Of a DNA stretch of 64,000 bases, positions 31,809-40,761 are shown piece by piece. Each line of letters opens with the position of its first letter. Within the stretch, counting starts at the first letter, position 1. The stretch comes from Hymenobacter actinosclerus (GTDB taxonomy: Bacteria; Bacteroidota; Bacteroidia; Cytophagales; Hymenobacteraceae): positions 124,001-188,000 of the forward strand of contig NZ_FOHS01000004.1 of assembly GCF_900111515.1 (NCBI RefSeq), written 5' to 3'. Below the pieces are notes generated by a model. That model saw only the letters and a program-made list of their open reading frames with translations. It searched no databases and had not been told where the DNA came from. Made by a program: the position numbers and the translations under genes.

Positions 31809-33056
31809 ATGAGTCGAAAGTTACTGGAAACCGACGGGCCGGAGTGGGTGCGGCGGGGCGTGATAAGCGAGGCGCAGCACGAACAGCTGCTGGCCCTGTA
31901 CCCTGCGGAGGCCAACGCCATCGGGCTGCTGCCGCTGCTGGGCTCGCTGCTGGTGCTGCTGAGCGCGCTGAGCGTGGTGGCGGCCAACTGGCAGCGTCTG
32001 CCCGAGCTGCTGCGGCTGGGGCTGCTGCTGGCTACGCTGGTAGCCGCCTACGCGGGCGGCGAGTACTTCCGGCGGCGCGGCAACACCAACCTGGGCATGG
32101 GCCTGGTGGCCTTGGGCCTCGTGGTCTTCGGGGCCAGCATCGTGCTCACCAGCCAGCTCTACCAGCTCATCGGCTACGACCTGACCGGGCTGGTGGCCTG
32201 GGCCGTGGCCGGCATGGGCCTGACGTGGCTTTACCGCAGCCGACTGCTGTTTCTGCTCACCGTCGTCATCAGCGGCATCGTGCAGGGCTACAACACCGGG
32301 CAGCTCGGCGCTTTTAGCTACCTCACGGCCGCCGGCACGGCGCTGGGGCTGGGCCTGTACTGGTGGCGCCGGCCCGATGCGCTGCTGGGCGGCGTGCTGG
32401 CCGGCGGCCTGCTCTGGCAGGCGGCGTTGTTGATAAACCACCTGCACGTCAAAATCACCTGGTTCTTCATCCCGGCTATGCTCGTGTACGCCCTCGGCGA
32501 CTGGCAGGCCGACCGCCCCGCCGGCCGGGCCCTGCAAGGTCCGCCGCTGGCCGCCGCCTTTTTGTTCACGCTGGGGCTGGCTTTGTTTGGCGAGTCTGAT
32601 TTCTACGCCGGGCAGCTGCGGGCGGCGCTGCTGCCCTACCTGGCGGCGCTGGGGACCGTGCTGGCGTTGTCGCTGGTGGGCAAGCAGCGCCGCGGCCGCC
32701 TCAGCGGCGCCACCGACTGGCTGCTGCTGCTGCCGGGCTTCTACTTCACGGGCGGGCTGCCGCTGGCTATTGCTACGCTGGTGGTGCTCTACGCCTACTC
32801 GGGCAGCGTGCTGCTGCGCGCCCATCAGGAGCAAAACCCCGACCGCGTAACGCTGGGCACGGTGCTGTTCGTGCTGACTACCGCCGTGGCCTACTTCAAG
32901 CTGACCTGGGGCTTCTTCGATAAGTCGTTGTTTTTTCTGCTGGGCGGACTGCTGCTGCTGGGCCTGAGCTGGTGGCTGCAACGGCGCGCCGCCCGCACCC
33001 TGGCCGCCGCCAACGCGGCTACTGCCACTGCCGCCTCCGCCGCCCCTAAGCCATGA
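31809..33056 (+). CDS. DUF2157 membrane protein
   Basis: The 415-residue protein begins with a soluble helical segment (about 1-40: LETDGPEWVRRGVISEAQHEQLLALYP) typical of DUF2157 and continues with about twelve to fourteen hydrophobic helices. No catalytic residues are evident. It overlaps the next gene by four bases (ATGA), and the pair DUF2157 plus GDYXXLXY protein is a recurrent arrangement in bacteria. Role in the membrane is unknown. Confidence 0.85.
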   Translation: MSRKLLETDGPEWVRRGVISEAQHEQLLALYPAEANAIGLLPLLGSLLVLLSALSVVAANWQRLPELLRLGLLLATLVAAYAGGEYFRRRGNTNLGMGLVALGLVVFGASIVLTSQLYQLIGYDLTGLVAWAVAGMGLTWLYRSRLLFLLTVVISGIVQGYNTGQLGAFSYLTAAGTALGLGLYWWRRPDALLGGVLAGGLLWQAALLINHLHVKITWFFIPAMLVYALGDWQADRPAGRALQGPPLAAAFLFTLGLALFGESDFYAGQLRAALLPYLAALGTVLALSLVGKQRRGRLSGATDWLLLLPGFYFTGGLPLAIATLVVLYAYSGSVLLRAHQEQNPDRVTLGTVLFVLTTAVAYFKLTWGFFDKSLFFLLGGLLLLGLSWWLQRRAARTLAAANAATATAASAAPKP

Positions 33057-33631
33057 CCGAGCCGCTGTATTCTCCCCTGAGTCCGGCGCCGGCCGCCGCG
33101 CCGGCCCTGCCCGTCCACCATCGCCGCTGGCTGCTGTGGCTGGTGGCGGCGCAGGTGCTGTTCGTGCTGGGCGTGGCCGCGGCCGGCTACGCCACTGCCG
33201 CGCTGGGCCGCAATATCACGCTGAAAACCGAGCCCGTCGACCCGCGCGATTTGCTCTACGGCGACCATCTGCGCCTGCGCTACCAGATAAGCGAGCTGCC
33301 CGGCAGCCTGTGGCGCGGTGCCCAACAGCCCCGCCGCAAAGACGCCGCCTACGTGCTGCTCGAACCCCGGCCCGCCGGCACCGCCGACTACATGGCCGTG
33401 GGCATCTACCCCGCCGCCCCCGCCACCACCGGCCCGCAGGTAGTGCTACGTGGCTCGGTGCAGGATGTGTGGCGCCGCGGCCTGCGCCTGCGCTACGGCC
33501 TGGAGCGCTACTACGTGCCCGAAACCATGACCCGCCAGCTGCGCCACCGCCGCCGCCTGCGCGTGCAAATCAGCATCGCCCCCTGGGGCCAGGCCCGCAT
33601 CACCAGCGTCGATACGCTGAGCGTGCGGTGA
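33053..33631 (+). CDS. GDYXXLXY domain-containing protein
   Basis: A 192-residue protein with one N-terminal transmembrane helix (LWLVAAQVLFVLGVAAAGYAT) and a periplasmic domain. The family motif reads GDHLRLRY (about 64-71), i.e. GDYXXLXY with His for Tyr, preceded by PVDPRDLLY. The start overlaps the DUF2157 stop by four bases. It probably forms a membrane complex with the DUF2157 protein; biochemical function unknown. Confidence 0.85.
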   Translation: MTEPLYSPLSPAPAAAPALPVHHRRWLLWLVAAQVLFVLGVAAAGYATAALGRNITLKTEPVDPRDLLYGDHLRLRYQISELPGSLWRGAQQPRRKDAAYVLLEPRPAGTADYMAVGIYPAAPATTGPQVVLRGSVQDVWRRGLRLRYGLERYYVPETMTRQLRHRRRLRVQISIAPWGQARITSVDTLSVR

Positions 33632-33665
33632 ATGAGTGACTCGGTGAATGAGTGAATGAGGTGCT

Positions 33666-33794
33666 GTCATCCTGAGCGGAGCGCATCAAGTGGCGACGAA
33701 GGACCTTATCACGCAAGTACAAATCGTCAGTATGGTCGTTCCAGCGTGATAAGGTCCTTCGTTGCCGCTTGATGCGCGGAATGCTCAGGATGAC
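33666..33794. repeat. Palindromic intergenic element, GTCAT family, copy 7
   Basis: Inverted repeat with ends GTCATCCTGAGC and GCTCAGGATGAC; middle arms CGAAGGACCTTATCACGC / GCGTGATAAGGTCCTTCG. Unpaired GGAGCGCATCAAGTGG versus CCGCTTGATGCGCGGAAT shows internal complementary segments (GCATCAAG / CTTGATGC). It separates the GDYXXLXY and ExbD genes, which converge. Confidence 0.85.
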
Positions 33795-33805
33795 AGGTAG
33801 TACTG

Positions 33806-34303
33806 TTACCGCGCTGCCAACAGCTGCTTTTCGGCTGCGGTCAAATCAACCAGGGCGTATTTGCGCTGGCCGGTGATGTTCATTTCGTCCAGCACGTCCA
33901 CCAGGTTCTGGTAGCTGGCCTGGTTGCCGGGCTTGATGAGGACCACGCCGCCGGGCTGCTGCTGAAACCGGAGCAGCACCTGGCGCAGGCCGTCGGCGGC
34001 CAGGGTGGTGCGGTGCAGCTGGTCGGAGGCCGGGCCGGGGTTGAGGCCGAAGAAGTAGCGCACCTCGCTGTTCTGGCCCAGCAGCAGCGTCAGGGCCTTT
34101 TTCGGGTCGACCGGGCTTTCCGGGCCCGGCGTGGGCATGGCCAGTTCCATCACGCTGGGCTTGTTGAAAGTGGTGGTGAGCATGAAGAACGTCAGCAGCA
34201 GAAAGGCCAAATCCACCATCGGCGTCATGTCGGGGTGGAAGGCGCGTTTGGTGGCGCGGGGCTTGCCGGATTTGGGGGCGGCGGTAGGTTGGATGCTGGC
34301 CAT
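33806..34303 (-). CDS. ExbD/TolR-type biopolymer transport protein
   Basis: A 165-residue protein with a single transmembrane helix (about 30-50) carrying the conserved Asp in the phrase DMTPMVDLAFLLLTFFM, which relays protons in ExbB-ExbD and TolQ-TolR stator complexes. The C-terminal periplasmic domain follows. Start: the ATG at 34303 (MASIQP) is preferred; an in-frame ATG at 34327 would add eight residues. No ExbB or TonB gene is adjacent, so the partner lies elsewhere in the genome. Confidence 0.88.
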   Translation of the reverse strand: MASIQPTAAPKSGKPRATKRAFHPDMTPMVDLAFLLLTFFMLTTTFNKPSVMELAMPTPGPESPVDPKKALTLLLGQNSEVRYFFGLNPGPASDQLHRTTLAADGLRQVLLRFQQQPGGVVLIKPGNQASYQNLVDVLDEMNITGQRKYALVDLTAAEKQLLAAR

Positions 34304-34420
34304 GCTGACGGGGGGGTAGTGGAACATAGCCCTTCAACGATGCCCCGGGGCGCGGTATTGTGCGGGGCCGGTTTCCCGCAGAGGCGCGCGGAGAGTTTCG
34401 CGGAGGTTCGCAGAGCCGTT

Positions 34421-35002
34421 CTACTGCTCAAACCGCCACAGCCGTTCCGGTGTGAGGCAGGCGTGTAGGCGTACGTCGCCGGGCCAGGCGTCGGCAATGC
34501 GCGGCACGGGCGGCTCCAGGCCCACCCCGATGCGCAGCGTGTCGGGGCGGCACTCGCGCAAAAACTGGTCGTAGAAGCCCTTGCCGTAGCCCACGCGGTG
34601 GCCGGTTTCGTCGAAGGCCAGCAGCGGCACCAGCACCGCATCCAGAATTTCGGGAGCCACTTGCGGCGCATCAGCGGCGGGCTCCGGGATGCCCCAGCGG
34701 CTGGATGTCAGCGGCGTATCGGGTGCTAGGGCATAATGGCACAGGGTGCGGCCGTCGGGCTGCACTACCGGTACGGCCAGCTGCAGGTGCGGGTGCTCGG
34801 CCCATAGCCGCCGGATGAGCGGCCAGGTGTCGGGCTCGTGCTGGCGGGCAATGGGCAGAAACACGTGCAGCCCGCGCCACTGCGCCACCGGAAATTCGGC
34901 CAGCAGCTGCGGCCACAACGCGGCGCTGCGGCGGGCTACCTCGGCTTCGGGCAGGGCGCGGCGGCGGGCCAGGGCCTGGCGGCGGAGGTCTTGTTTGATC
35001 AC
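34421..35002 (-). CDS. 5-formyltetrahydrofolate cyclo-ligase
   Basis: The 193-residue enzyme uses ATP to turn 5-formyltetrahydrofolate into 5,10-methenyltetrahydrofolate. The family motif LLAFDETGHRVGYGKGFYDQFL (substrate and phosphate binding) is complete, as are the N-terminal KQDLRRQALARRRAL and the VPV.QPDG stretches. The start is the GTG at 35002 because it gives the family N terminus and length; the longer frame runs into the neighbouring gene. Just upstream is a short AACCAGCCT tandem repeat. Gene symbol in other species is ygfA or fau. Confidence 0.9.
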   Translation of the reverse strand: MIKQDLRRQALARRRALPEAEVARRSAALWPQLLAEFPVAQWRGLHVFLPIARQHEPDTWPLIRRLWAEHPHLQLAVPVVQPDGRTLCHYALAPDTPLTSSRWGIPEPAADAPQVAPEILDAVLVPLLAFDETGHRVGYGKGFYDQFLRECRPDTLRIGVGLEPPVPRIADAWPGDVRLHACLTPERLWRFEQ

Positions 35003-35070
35003 TGATTTTCGCTGCTTTCTTGGCTGATTAGGCTGGTTAGGCTGGTTCTTTCGAGCCTTCACAGTTAAGG

Positions 35071-35949
35071 TTAGTCGAGAGCAGTTACGTAGAAACTTGC
35101 TCGTGGCTGCATGCCCGCCAGGAACGCTCCGGCAGAAGCGCGTTCCCACGCGGCCTGACTGGTAGGGCGCATATAGAGCTCGTTGTTGCGGTAGCCCACA
35201 CTGGCCGAAAAGGCCAGGCCGGCAGCAACCTTGCCGGCATCGGCCCCACCAATCCACTCCAATGCCAGAAAGAAATCCTCATCTAGCACTAGCTGGTCAG
35301 TTGTTAAGTCAATAGAAACTGGCCCTGTCGTTTGGCTGGTAGTTACAATAAGGTCGCGTTGCAGTAGCTTCTCTGACGAAGGGCGACCATTGGGCAGCAA
35401 CCGGTACAGGTTCACTCGAAATGTGAGGGAGCCAACCCGGTTGTAAGCCATATTAAAGTTGGCGCTAAGCACTTTGGTGGGCTTATGCCGGAGGTTGATA
35501 ACCGTTCCGATTTCTGCCCCTTTGTCTGTCGCTTCCAGCGTTATTGTAGACGACTGGGAGTTGCCGGTATTACCTAACGTACTGCTGCGCTTGAACAGAC
35601 CCGGAGCTTGCACCCGCACATCGGCCAACGCTACGGCGGCGGGCGTGAGGAGTATGTGGGGGCTGGCTGCCAACTCCCGCAGCAGCACCCAACGCGGCGT
35701 GTAACCGATGCTCGACAGGCGTACCGTATCGGTTGGGGTGGCGCCGGTGTAGGTGAGCTGATAACGGCCTTGCTCGTCGGCTACTGTCCCTACGGTTTTG
35801 CCCGGAATCCCGATGTTCACGTAGGGTACTGGCTGGGCCGTACCGGCCTCCGTAACAGTACCCGTCAGGGTTTGGGCCTGCGCCACCGACGCGAAGGCCA
35901 GTAGCAGCAAAAGGAGTCCAATGGTTTTGAATGGGCTGCTTATGTACAT
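35071..35949 (-). CDS. Carboxypeptidase-like regulatory-domain secreted protein
   Basis: The 292-residue protein has a signal peptide (MYISSPFKTIGLLLLLLAFA, cleavage after AQAQ) followed by a carboxypeptidase-regulatory-like (CarboxypepD_reg) beta sandwich (LTGTVTEAGTAQPVPYVNIGIPGKTVGTVADEQG split; about 27-105) with the conserved Y-x-x-L-x-I pattern as YVNIGI. The C-terminal part is of no known family. This domain is common at the start of SusC-like receptors, but no plug or barrel is present here. The GC content is lower than that of the neighbours. Function unknown. Confidence 0.75.
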   Translation of the reverse strand: MYISSPFKTIGLLLLLLAFASVAQAQTLTGTVTEAGTAQPVPYVNIGIPGKTVGTVADEQGRYQLTYTGATPTDTVRLSSIGYTPRWVLLRELAASPHILLTPAAVALADVRVQAPGLFKRSSTLGNTGNSQSSTITLEATDKGAEIGTVINLRHKPTKVLSANFNMAYNRVGSLTFRVNLYRLLPNGRPSSEKLLQRDLIVTTSQTTGPVSIDLTTDQLVLDEDFFLALEWIGGADAGKVAAGLAFSASVGYRNNELYMRPTSQAAWERASAGAFLAGMQPRASFYVTALD

Positions 35950-36006
35950 CAGCAGGTAGAGAAAAAGGTTCTTCTCGCGGATACCAAAACCAGCCAAGGG
36001 GTTGCC

Positions 36007-36549
36007 CTAAGCTGCTTTTAAACCAGCCAACTGAGCCGTCAGCGTTTCTAGCCGTTCTTTCCAGAAAGCAACCGCTTCGGAGTTGCCGACGGATTTTTGT
36101 TCCTGCTGCTCTTTTGGCAGAGTCCAAAACCGCGACCAGTTAGCGCGCCGGTCCGCATCGGCTTCGCGCCTGGTTTGGGGCTCGCAGCGGGTTAGCCAAA
36201 AATGCTGCTCCGCTACGTAATCCGCCAGCTTGATTTCCAGATAAGTAATCAAAGCCGGCTTATCGGCCGGCACATAACCTGGGCCGCTACAACCGCAGGA
36301 GTGGTACGTAATGCCCACCGAATACAGGTCGCGCAGATGTCGCCAAGCCTTGGTATCGTCCTTGGGCGGCGACTTAAAGTCCTTGCCCATATCGGCCATC
36401 AGGCCCTGGCACTCCGGGCATGTAGCCGGCGTGGAGTCAGCCATTACCTTGTTACGGTCGATATCGCGCAGCACCCGTCGCTTGAATGTCTTGCGGCACG
36501 CGAAGCAGGCGTAATGGTCTTTGTAAGTGATTTGACCGTAGCGGCACAT
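36007..36549 (-). CDS. Conserved zinc-ribbon-like hypothetical protein
   Basis: A 180-residue soluble protein. Two Cys pairs are visible: CFAC (about 15-18) and CPEC (about 44-47), which would form a zinc ribbon, and a further cluster HSCGCSGPGY (about 83-92). Similar proteins are widespread in bacteria as conserved hypotheticals with the phrase YAVGITFHSCGCSGPGY. The C-terminal third is charged and helical. No enzymatic role can be given. It is 12 bases downstream of bshC and may be cotranscribed with it. Confidence 0.7.
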   Translation of the reverse strand: MCRYGQITYKDHYACFACRKTFKRRVLRDIDRNKVMADSTPATCPECQGLMADMGKDFKSPPKDDTKAWRHLRDLYSVGITYHSCGCSGPGYVPADKPALITYLEIKLADYVAEQHFWLTRCEPQTRREADADRRANWSRFWTLPKEQQEQKSVGNSEAVAFWKERLETLTAQLAGLKAA

Positions 36550-36561
36550 AAACAGAAGGGG

Positions 36562-38154
36562 TTAGCTTTCTTCCAGCAGCGTAAACTCCAGCGCCAGCGG
36601 GTCAAAGGCGTCGAGGAGCTGGGCAATAAAGTCGGGGTTGTTGATGAGGATATTGAGCACATTGTCGGAGCGCTCCTGGAGGCCGCCGTTGGGCAGCAGC
36701 TTCTCGCGCAGGCCATCGAGCTGCTGGTAGGCGGTTTCGTGCTTGGCTTCGGCGGCTTTGCTGAGGCGCTTTTCCAGGTTGCCCAGCATGCCGCTGGCCT
36801 TTTGCTGTTCGGCGGCTACGGCTTTCACCAGCGTGGGGTCAAGGCGCTGGGCCAGCGCAGCTACCTGCTCGAAGGCGGCGGCCAGCTGCTGCTGCTGCTG
36901 GCTCAGGTCCACTTCCTCCTGGCCCAGGTGCGCGGCCAGTTGCTGTTTAAGGGCCGGCAGCTTCTCGAAAACGGCGGTGCTATCGAGCCCCAGCTTGCGC
37001 AGCTTGGCGGCGTTGGCCTTGCTGATAAACTGGGCCGAGTTGCGCAGCAGCACTATCGGGAACGGTACGCCGTTTTCCTCGAACACGCCCTTCAACTGGA
37101 ACCAATAGGCCACCTCGGCCCCGCCCCCGATGTAGCACAGGTTGGGCAGCAGCAGCTCCTGGTACAGCGGCCGTAGCACCACGTTGGGGCTGAACTGCTC
37201 GGGGTGGGCGGCGGCTAAGGCCAGCAGCTCGGGCCGGCCCAGGGCTTTGGGCGCGCCGTTGATGGTCAGCGTCACTGAGTCGGTGGTCTGGTCGTATTCC
37301 AGCCGCTCGCGCTGGCCTTTTTCAGTGATAAAGAACAGGTTGAAGGGCCGGGCGTACACCTGGGGCTTGTAGCCGGCGGCCTCCAGGCGGGCGTCGGTGG
37401 CCTGCACCGCCTGGTAGGAGGCTTGGTCGCGCAGCTCGCGCTCCAGCACCGGGGCCAGGGCCTGCTTGAGCGCCGGCACATCGGCATCGAGGCTCAGCAG
37501 CCCGTACTCGCCAAACAAGCCCAGCGCCAGCCGGTGCGTGGCCTCGGCCAGCGTCCTGGATTGGGCGTAGGCGTCGCGGAACAGCGACGGCACATCGGCC
37601 GGCAACTGGTCGAGCACCTGTTCCTGCAACCCGTCTAGCGCCATGCGGCCCACGGGCGCGCCGGTTTCGGCCGTCTGCCACTCGTACTGCTTGCCGAACA
37701 AACTGAAATGGTTGATTTCGGCGAAATCGTGGTCTTCGGTAGCCAGCCAGTACACCGGCACGAAATCGTAGTGCGGGTACGCCGCCTTCAGCTGCCGGGC
37801 CAGCTTAATGGCCGACACAATCTTGTAGATAAAGTACAGCGGCCCGGTGAACAGGTTGAGCTGGTGGCCGGTGGTTACGGTAAACGTCGTGGCCTTTTCC
37901 AGTAGCGCGAGGTTAGCCTGTACGGCGGCGGGGGCTTCGGGCAGGCTGGCGTACTGCTGCTGCAGGGCCGCTACCAGCCGCTGCCGGGCCTCGGGCGAGT
38001 AGGCGGCCTGCTTCTCCTTTAGCTGCTCGGCAAACGCTGCCAGTGTTGGAAAGCGGTGGTAGAAGGGCTGCAGGGTGTCTTTCTGGGCCAGGTAATCAAC
38101 CAGCAAGGAAGAAAAGGCGCCGGTTTCGGCGTAGGGAAGCGTAGTGACAGTCAT
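36562..38154 (-). CDS. bshC: Bacillithiol biosynthesis cysteine-adding enzyme
   Basis: A 530-residue protein that adds cysteine to glucosaminyl-malate in the last step of bacillithiol synthesis. The Rossmann-like core is recognisable by TVTTGHQLNLFTGPLYFIYKIVSAIKL split across residues about 95-120 and by VYWLATEDHDFAEINHF; a long coiled-coil-rich C-terminal region follows, as in the family. Length is typical. The presence of this gene implies the cell makes bacillithiol, but bshA and bshB are not in this window. The gene precedes the zinc-ribbon protein by 12 bases. Confidence 0.93.
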   Translation of the reverse strand: MTVTTLPYAETGAFSSLLVDYLAQKDTLQPFYHRFPTLAAFAEQLKEKQAAYSPEARQRLVAALQQQYASLPEAPAAVQANLALLEKATTFTVTTGHQLNLFTGPLYFIYKIVSAIKLARQLKAAYPHYDFVPVYWLATEDHDFAEINHFSLFGKQYEWQTAETGAPVGRMALDGLQEQVLDQLPADVPSLFRDAYAQSRTLAEATHRLALGLFGEYGLLSLDADVPALKQALAPVLERELRDQASYQAVQATDARLEAAGYKPQVYARPFNLFFITEKGQRERLEYDQTTDSVTLTINGAPKALGRPELLALAAAHPEQFSPNVVLRPLYQELLLPNLCYIGGGAEVAYWFQLKGVFEENGVPFPIVLLRNSAQFISKANAAKLRKLGLDSTAVFEKLPALKQQLAAHLGQEEVDLSQQQQQLAAAFEQVAALAQRLDPTLVKAVAAEQQKASGMLGNLEKRLSKAAEAKHETAYQQLDGLREKLLPNGGLQERSDNVLNILINNPDFIAQLLDAFDPLALEFTLLEES

Positions 38155-38347
38155 GGGCGGATGGGGTAATCCGGCTATAACCGGCCAGACGCCACAAAGT
38201 AACGGGTAGTTTCTCGGTTACCCGGATTTGGGTACGCAATCAGGGCGCGCAAAGCCCTATAACGGGTTCCCGCAGAGGTGCGCAGAGCGAAACCGCAGTG
38301 GTTCGCAGTGTTCTGCTGGCCTTCAAACCGCAGCCGAATAAACCGGC

Positions 38348-39157
38348 TCAGGCTCGCCAGAACCGCATTTCCAGCGAGATGCGGGTGGCGTCGGGGTTCA
38401 GGTTGAGGGCCCCGCCGTGCAGCAGGTAGGGCGAAAACAGCAGCACCTCGTTCGGGCCGGGGTTGGGGCGCAGTAGGTGCAGCGGCTCGGCAGCGCTTTT
38501 AATGGCGGGCACGCTGTAGGCCGTGCCGTGGTACACGGCCCCTGCGGCCGTGCGCTCGGTGCGGCTTTCGGGCCAGCGGTGGCTGCCAGGCACGAGGGTC
38601 AGCGACGAGTCGGCGGTGCTGCCGGCCACGGGGAAATAGATGTTCAGGCCGTCGCGCAGCCGGTCGAGCCAGGTGTCGCGGTGCAGGGGGTTGTTGTCGG
38701 TGCGGCCGGGGCGGGCCAGGCGCAGATGAAACCCCTGGTGGCCGTTGTGAGGGTTGAGCATCCGCACCGGATGGCCGCACAGCTCACTCACGCGGGCTTC
38801 GAGCCGGCTCAAGGGCACGGGCAGTTCTTCGAGCGGGTATTGCTTGGTTTGCTCCACTACCGCCAGATGCCGGGCCTGGTCGTCGCCGATAAGGCGGTGG
38901 TAGTCTGCCACCGGCCAGCCGGCGGGCACGGGCAGGCCGATGCGGCGGAGCGCCAGCCGCACTTTGTCGGCCAGACCTTCCCGGAGAACCGTATTTTCCG
39001 CTTCACTCAGAAACGTGGCCACCACGTACCCGGCCGCACTCCAGGGGCAGCCGGCCGTCAGGTCGTCGTCGGAATCCAGCAGCACCCGCTCGTCGGCCGG
39101 GGCCGTTTCGCCCTGCACTTCGTAGTTGACTTCGCGTTGGTTTATCGATAGTTTCAT
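38348..39157 (-). CDS. Phytanoyl-CoA dioxygenase-like protein
   Basis: A 269-residue enzyme of the Fe(II)/2-oxoglutarate group. The metal ligands are H159-x-D161 (LHRDTW) and H247 (LLHGGALNLN), with Arg259 (TRISLEMR) suited to bind the co-substrate. It is only distantly related to the PhyH protein at 1524. The ATG at 39157 was chosen over an upstream frame that runs into a palindromic sequence. Substrate unknown; halogenase or hydroxylase activity on a natural product is possible but unsupported. Confidence 0.75.
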   Translation of the reverse strand: MKLSINQREVNYEVQGETAPADERVLLDSDDDLTAGCPWSAAGYVVATFLSEAENTVLREGLADKVRLALRRIGLPVPAGWPVADYHRLIGDDQARHLAVVEQTKQYPLEELPVPLSRLEARVSELCGHPVRMLNPHNGHQGFHLRLARPGRTDNNPLHRDTWLDRLRDGLNIYFPVAGSTADSSLTLVPGSHRWPESRTERTAAGAVYHGTAYSVPAIKSAAEPLHLLRPNPGPNEVLLFSPYLLHGGALNLNPDATRISLEMRFWRA

Positions 39158-39196
39158 AAAGATCCTGCCGCTGGCTTTGACACAATCAGAAAACGC

Positions 39197-39268
39197 CCCA
39201 GGGCTGAAACTCTGGGCTACGGAGCGCGCCAACCGGAACGCTGCATAGCCCAAGGCTTCAGCCCTGGG
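39197..39268. repeat. Inverted repeat with CCCAGGGCTGAA arms
   Basis: Arms CCCAGGGCTGAA / TTCAGCCCTGGG with a second complementary pair CTGGGCTA / TAGCCCAA inside. It lies between the dioxygenase start and the end of rimO, both on the reverse strand. A single copy in this window apart from the fragment CCGGGGCTGAAGCT at 42641. Confidence 0.75.
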
Positions 39269-39286
39269 TATAGAGGACGGATGGGC

Positions 39287-40600
39287 CTAAACCAGCCGGC
39301 CGTACAAATCGAAATCCGAAGCCTCCGTTATTTCCACCTGCGCGAAGTCGCCGAGGCGCACGTAGGTATCGGCGGTGGCGGGCACCAGCACTTCGTTATC
39401 GACCTCGGGCGAGTCGTACTGGGTGCGGCCCACGAAGTAGCCGCTTTCCTTGCGGTCGAAGAGCACTTTGTAGGTCTGGCCGATTTTCTGCTCGTTGAGC
39501 TCCATCGAAATGCCCTGCTGCAGCTCCATAATCTGGTCGGCGCGGTCCTGCTTTACCTCGGCGGGCACGTCGTCTTCGAGGGTATACGAGTGCGTGTTGT
39601 CCTCGTGCGAATAGGTGAAAATGCCCAGCCGGTCAAAGCGGGTGTCTTCCACGAAGCGGTACAGGTCCTCGAAATCCTGCTGGGTTTCGCCGGGGTGGCC
39701 GGCAATGAGGGTGGTGCGCAGGGCAATGTCGGGCACGCGCTGGCGGATGGTGTCGACCAGCTCGCGGGTGCGGCGCTGGCTGATGCCGCGGCGCATGGTT
39801 TTGAGCATGTTATCCGAAATATGCTGCAGGGGCATATCCAGGTACTTGCACACGTTGGCGCGCTCGTTCATCACATCGAGCACATCAAGCGGGAACTGCG
39901 AGGGGTAGGCGTACTGCATCCGGATCCAGTCGATGCCTTCCACATCCGACAAGTGGCGCACGAGGTCGGCCAGCTTGCGGGTGCCGTAGTGCTGGAGGCC
40001 GTAGTAGGTCAGGTCCTGGGCAATGAGAATCAGCTCCTTGGTGCCCATGCCGGCCAGGCGCTTGGCCTCGCGTACCAAGTCCTCGATGGGGCGGTCGGTG
40101 TGCTTGCCGCGCATGAGCGGGATGGCGCAGAACGAGCAGGGCCGGTTGCAGCCCTCGGCAATCTTGAAGTAGGCGTAGTGCGCGGGCGTAGTCAGCAGCC
40201 GCTCACCCACCAGCTCGTGCTGGTAGTTGGCCTCCAGCTTCTTCATCAGCTGGGGCAGCTCCAGGGTGCCGAAATAGGCATCGACTTGCGGAATCTCGCG
40301 CTCCAAGTCATCCTTGTAGCGCTGCGAGAGGCAGCCCGTCACGTAGAGCTTCTCCAGCCGGCCGGCCTCCTTTTCGTCGGCGTAGCGCAGAATGGTGTCG
40401 ATGCTCTCCTGCTTGGCGTTATCAATAAAGCCGCAGGTGTTGATAATGACGATGTTGGCGTCGCTGGTGTCGGCTTCGTGGGTTACCTCGAACTGGTTGG
40501 CCCGGAGCTGGCCCATGAGCACCTCCGAGTCGACGATGTTCTTGGAGCAGCCGAGGGTGATGACGTTGACTTTATTGGCCTGCTGGCTTCTTACTTTCAT
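39287..40600 (-). CDS. rimO: Ribosomal protein S12 methylthiotransferase RimO
   Basis: A 437-residue radical SAM enzyme that adds a methylthio group to an aspartate of ribosomal protein uS12. The N-terminal UPF0004 domain carries cysteines 18, 56 and 90 for the auxiliary cluster; the radical SAM motif CNRPCSFC gives Cys151, Cys155 and Cys158; a TRAM domain closes the protein. The start at 40600 places MKVRSQQANKVNVITLGCSKN at the N terminus, typical for RimO in this phylum. A TACCTTTG box lies 84 bases upstream. Confidence 0.96.
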   Translation of the reverse strand: MKVRSQQANKVNVITLGCSKNIVDSEVLMGQLRANQFEVTHEADTSDANIVIINTCGFIDNAKQESIDTILRYADEKEAGRLEKLYVTGCLSQRYKDDLEREIPQVDAYFGTLELPQLMKKLEANYQHELVGERLLTTPAHYAYFKIAEGCNRPCSFCAIPLMRGKHTDRPIEDLVREAKRLAGMGTKELILIAQDLTYYGLQHYGTRKLADLVRHLSDVEGIDWIRMQYAYPSQFPLDVLDVMNERANVCKYLDMPLQHISDNMLKTMRRGISQRRTRELVDTIRQRVPDIALRTTLIAGHPGETQQDFEDLYRFVEDTRFDRLGIFTYSHEDNTHSYTLEDDVPAEVKQDRADQIMELQQGISMELNEQKIGQTYKVLFDRKESGYFVGRTQYDSPEVDNEVLVPATADTYVRLGDFAQVEITEASDFDLYGRLV

Positions 40601-40684
40601 GCTGGGGTGGGAAGGCGGGCGGCCGGGCAATTCTTTCTACCTGAGAAACTTGCCCGCTTTTAGCCCGCGGCGAAATTCGGACCG

Positions 40685-40692
40685 CAAAGGTA
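40685..40692 (-). promoter_or_regulatory. -7 box of rimO
   Basis: Reverse-strand TACCTTTG, exact match to TAnnTTTG, 84 bases before the rimO start. Confidence 0.5.
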
Positions 40693-40761
40693 CGACCCCG
40701 GCAACGCCTTTTCCTAAGCAGAAGGTTTCTTTGTAGTTGAGTGGGTAGATAGACAGCAAAA

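Noticed and set aside
35005..35257. Upstream extension of the 5-formyltetrahydrofolate cyclo-ligase frame
   Set aside because: It contains the short AACCAGCCT tandem repeat and overlaps the next gene; the family length and N terminus fit the GTG at 35002.
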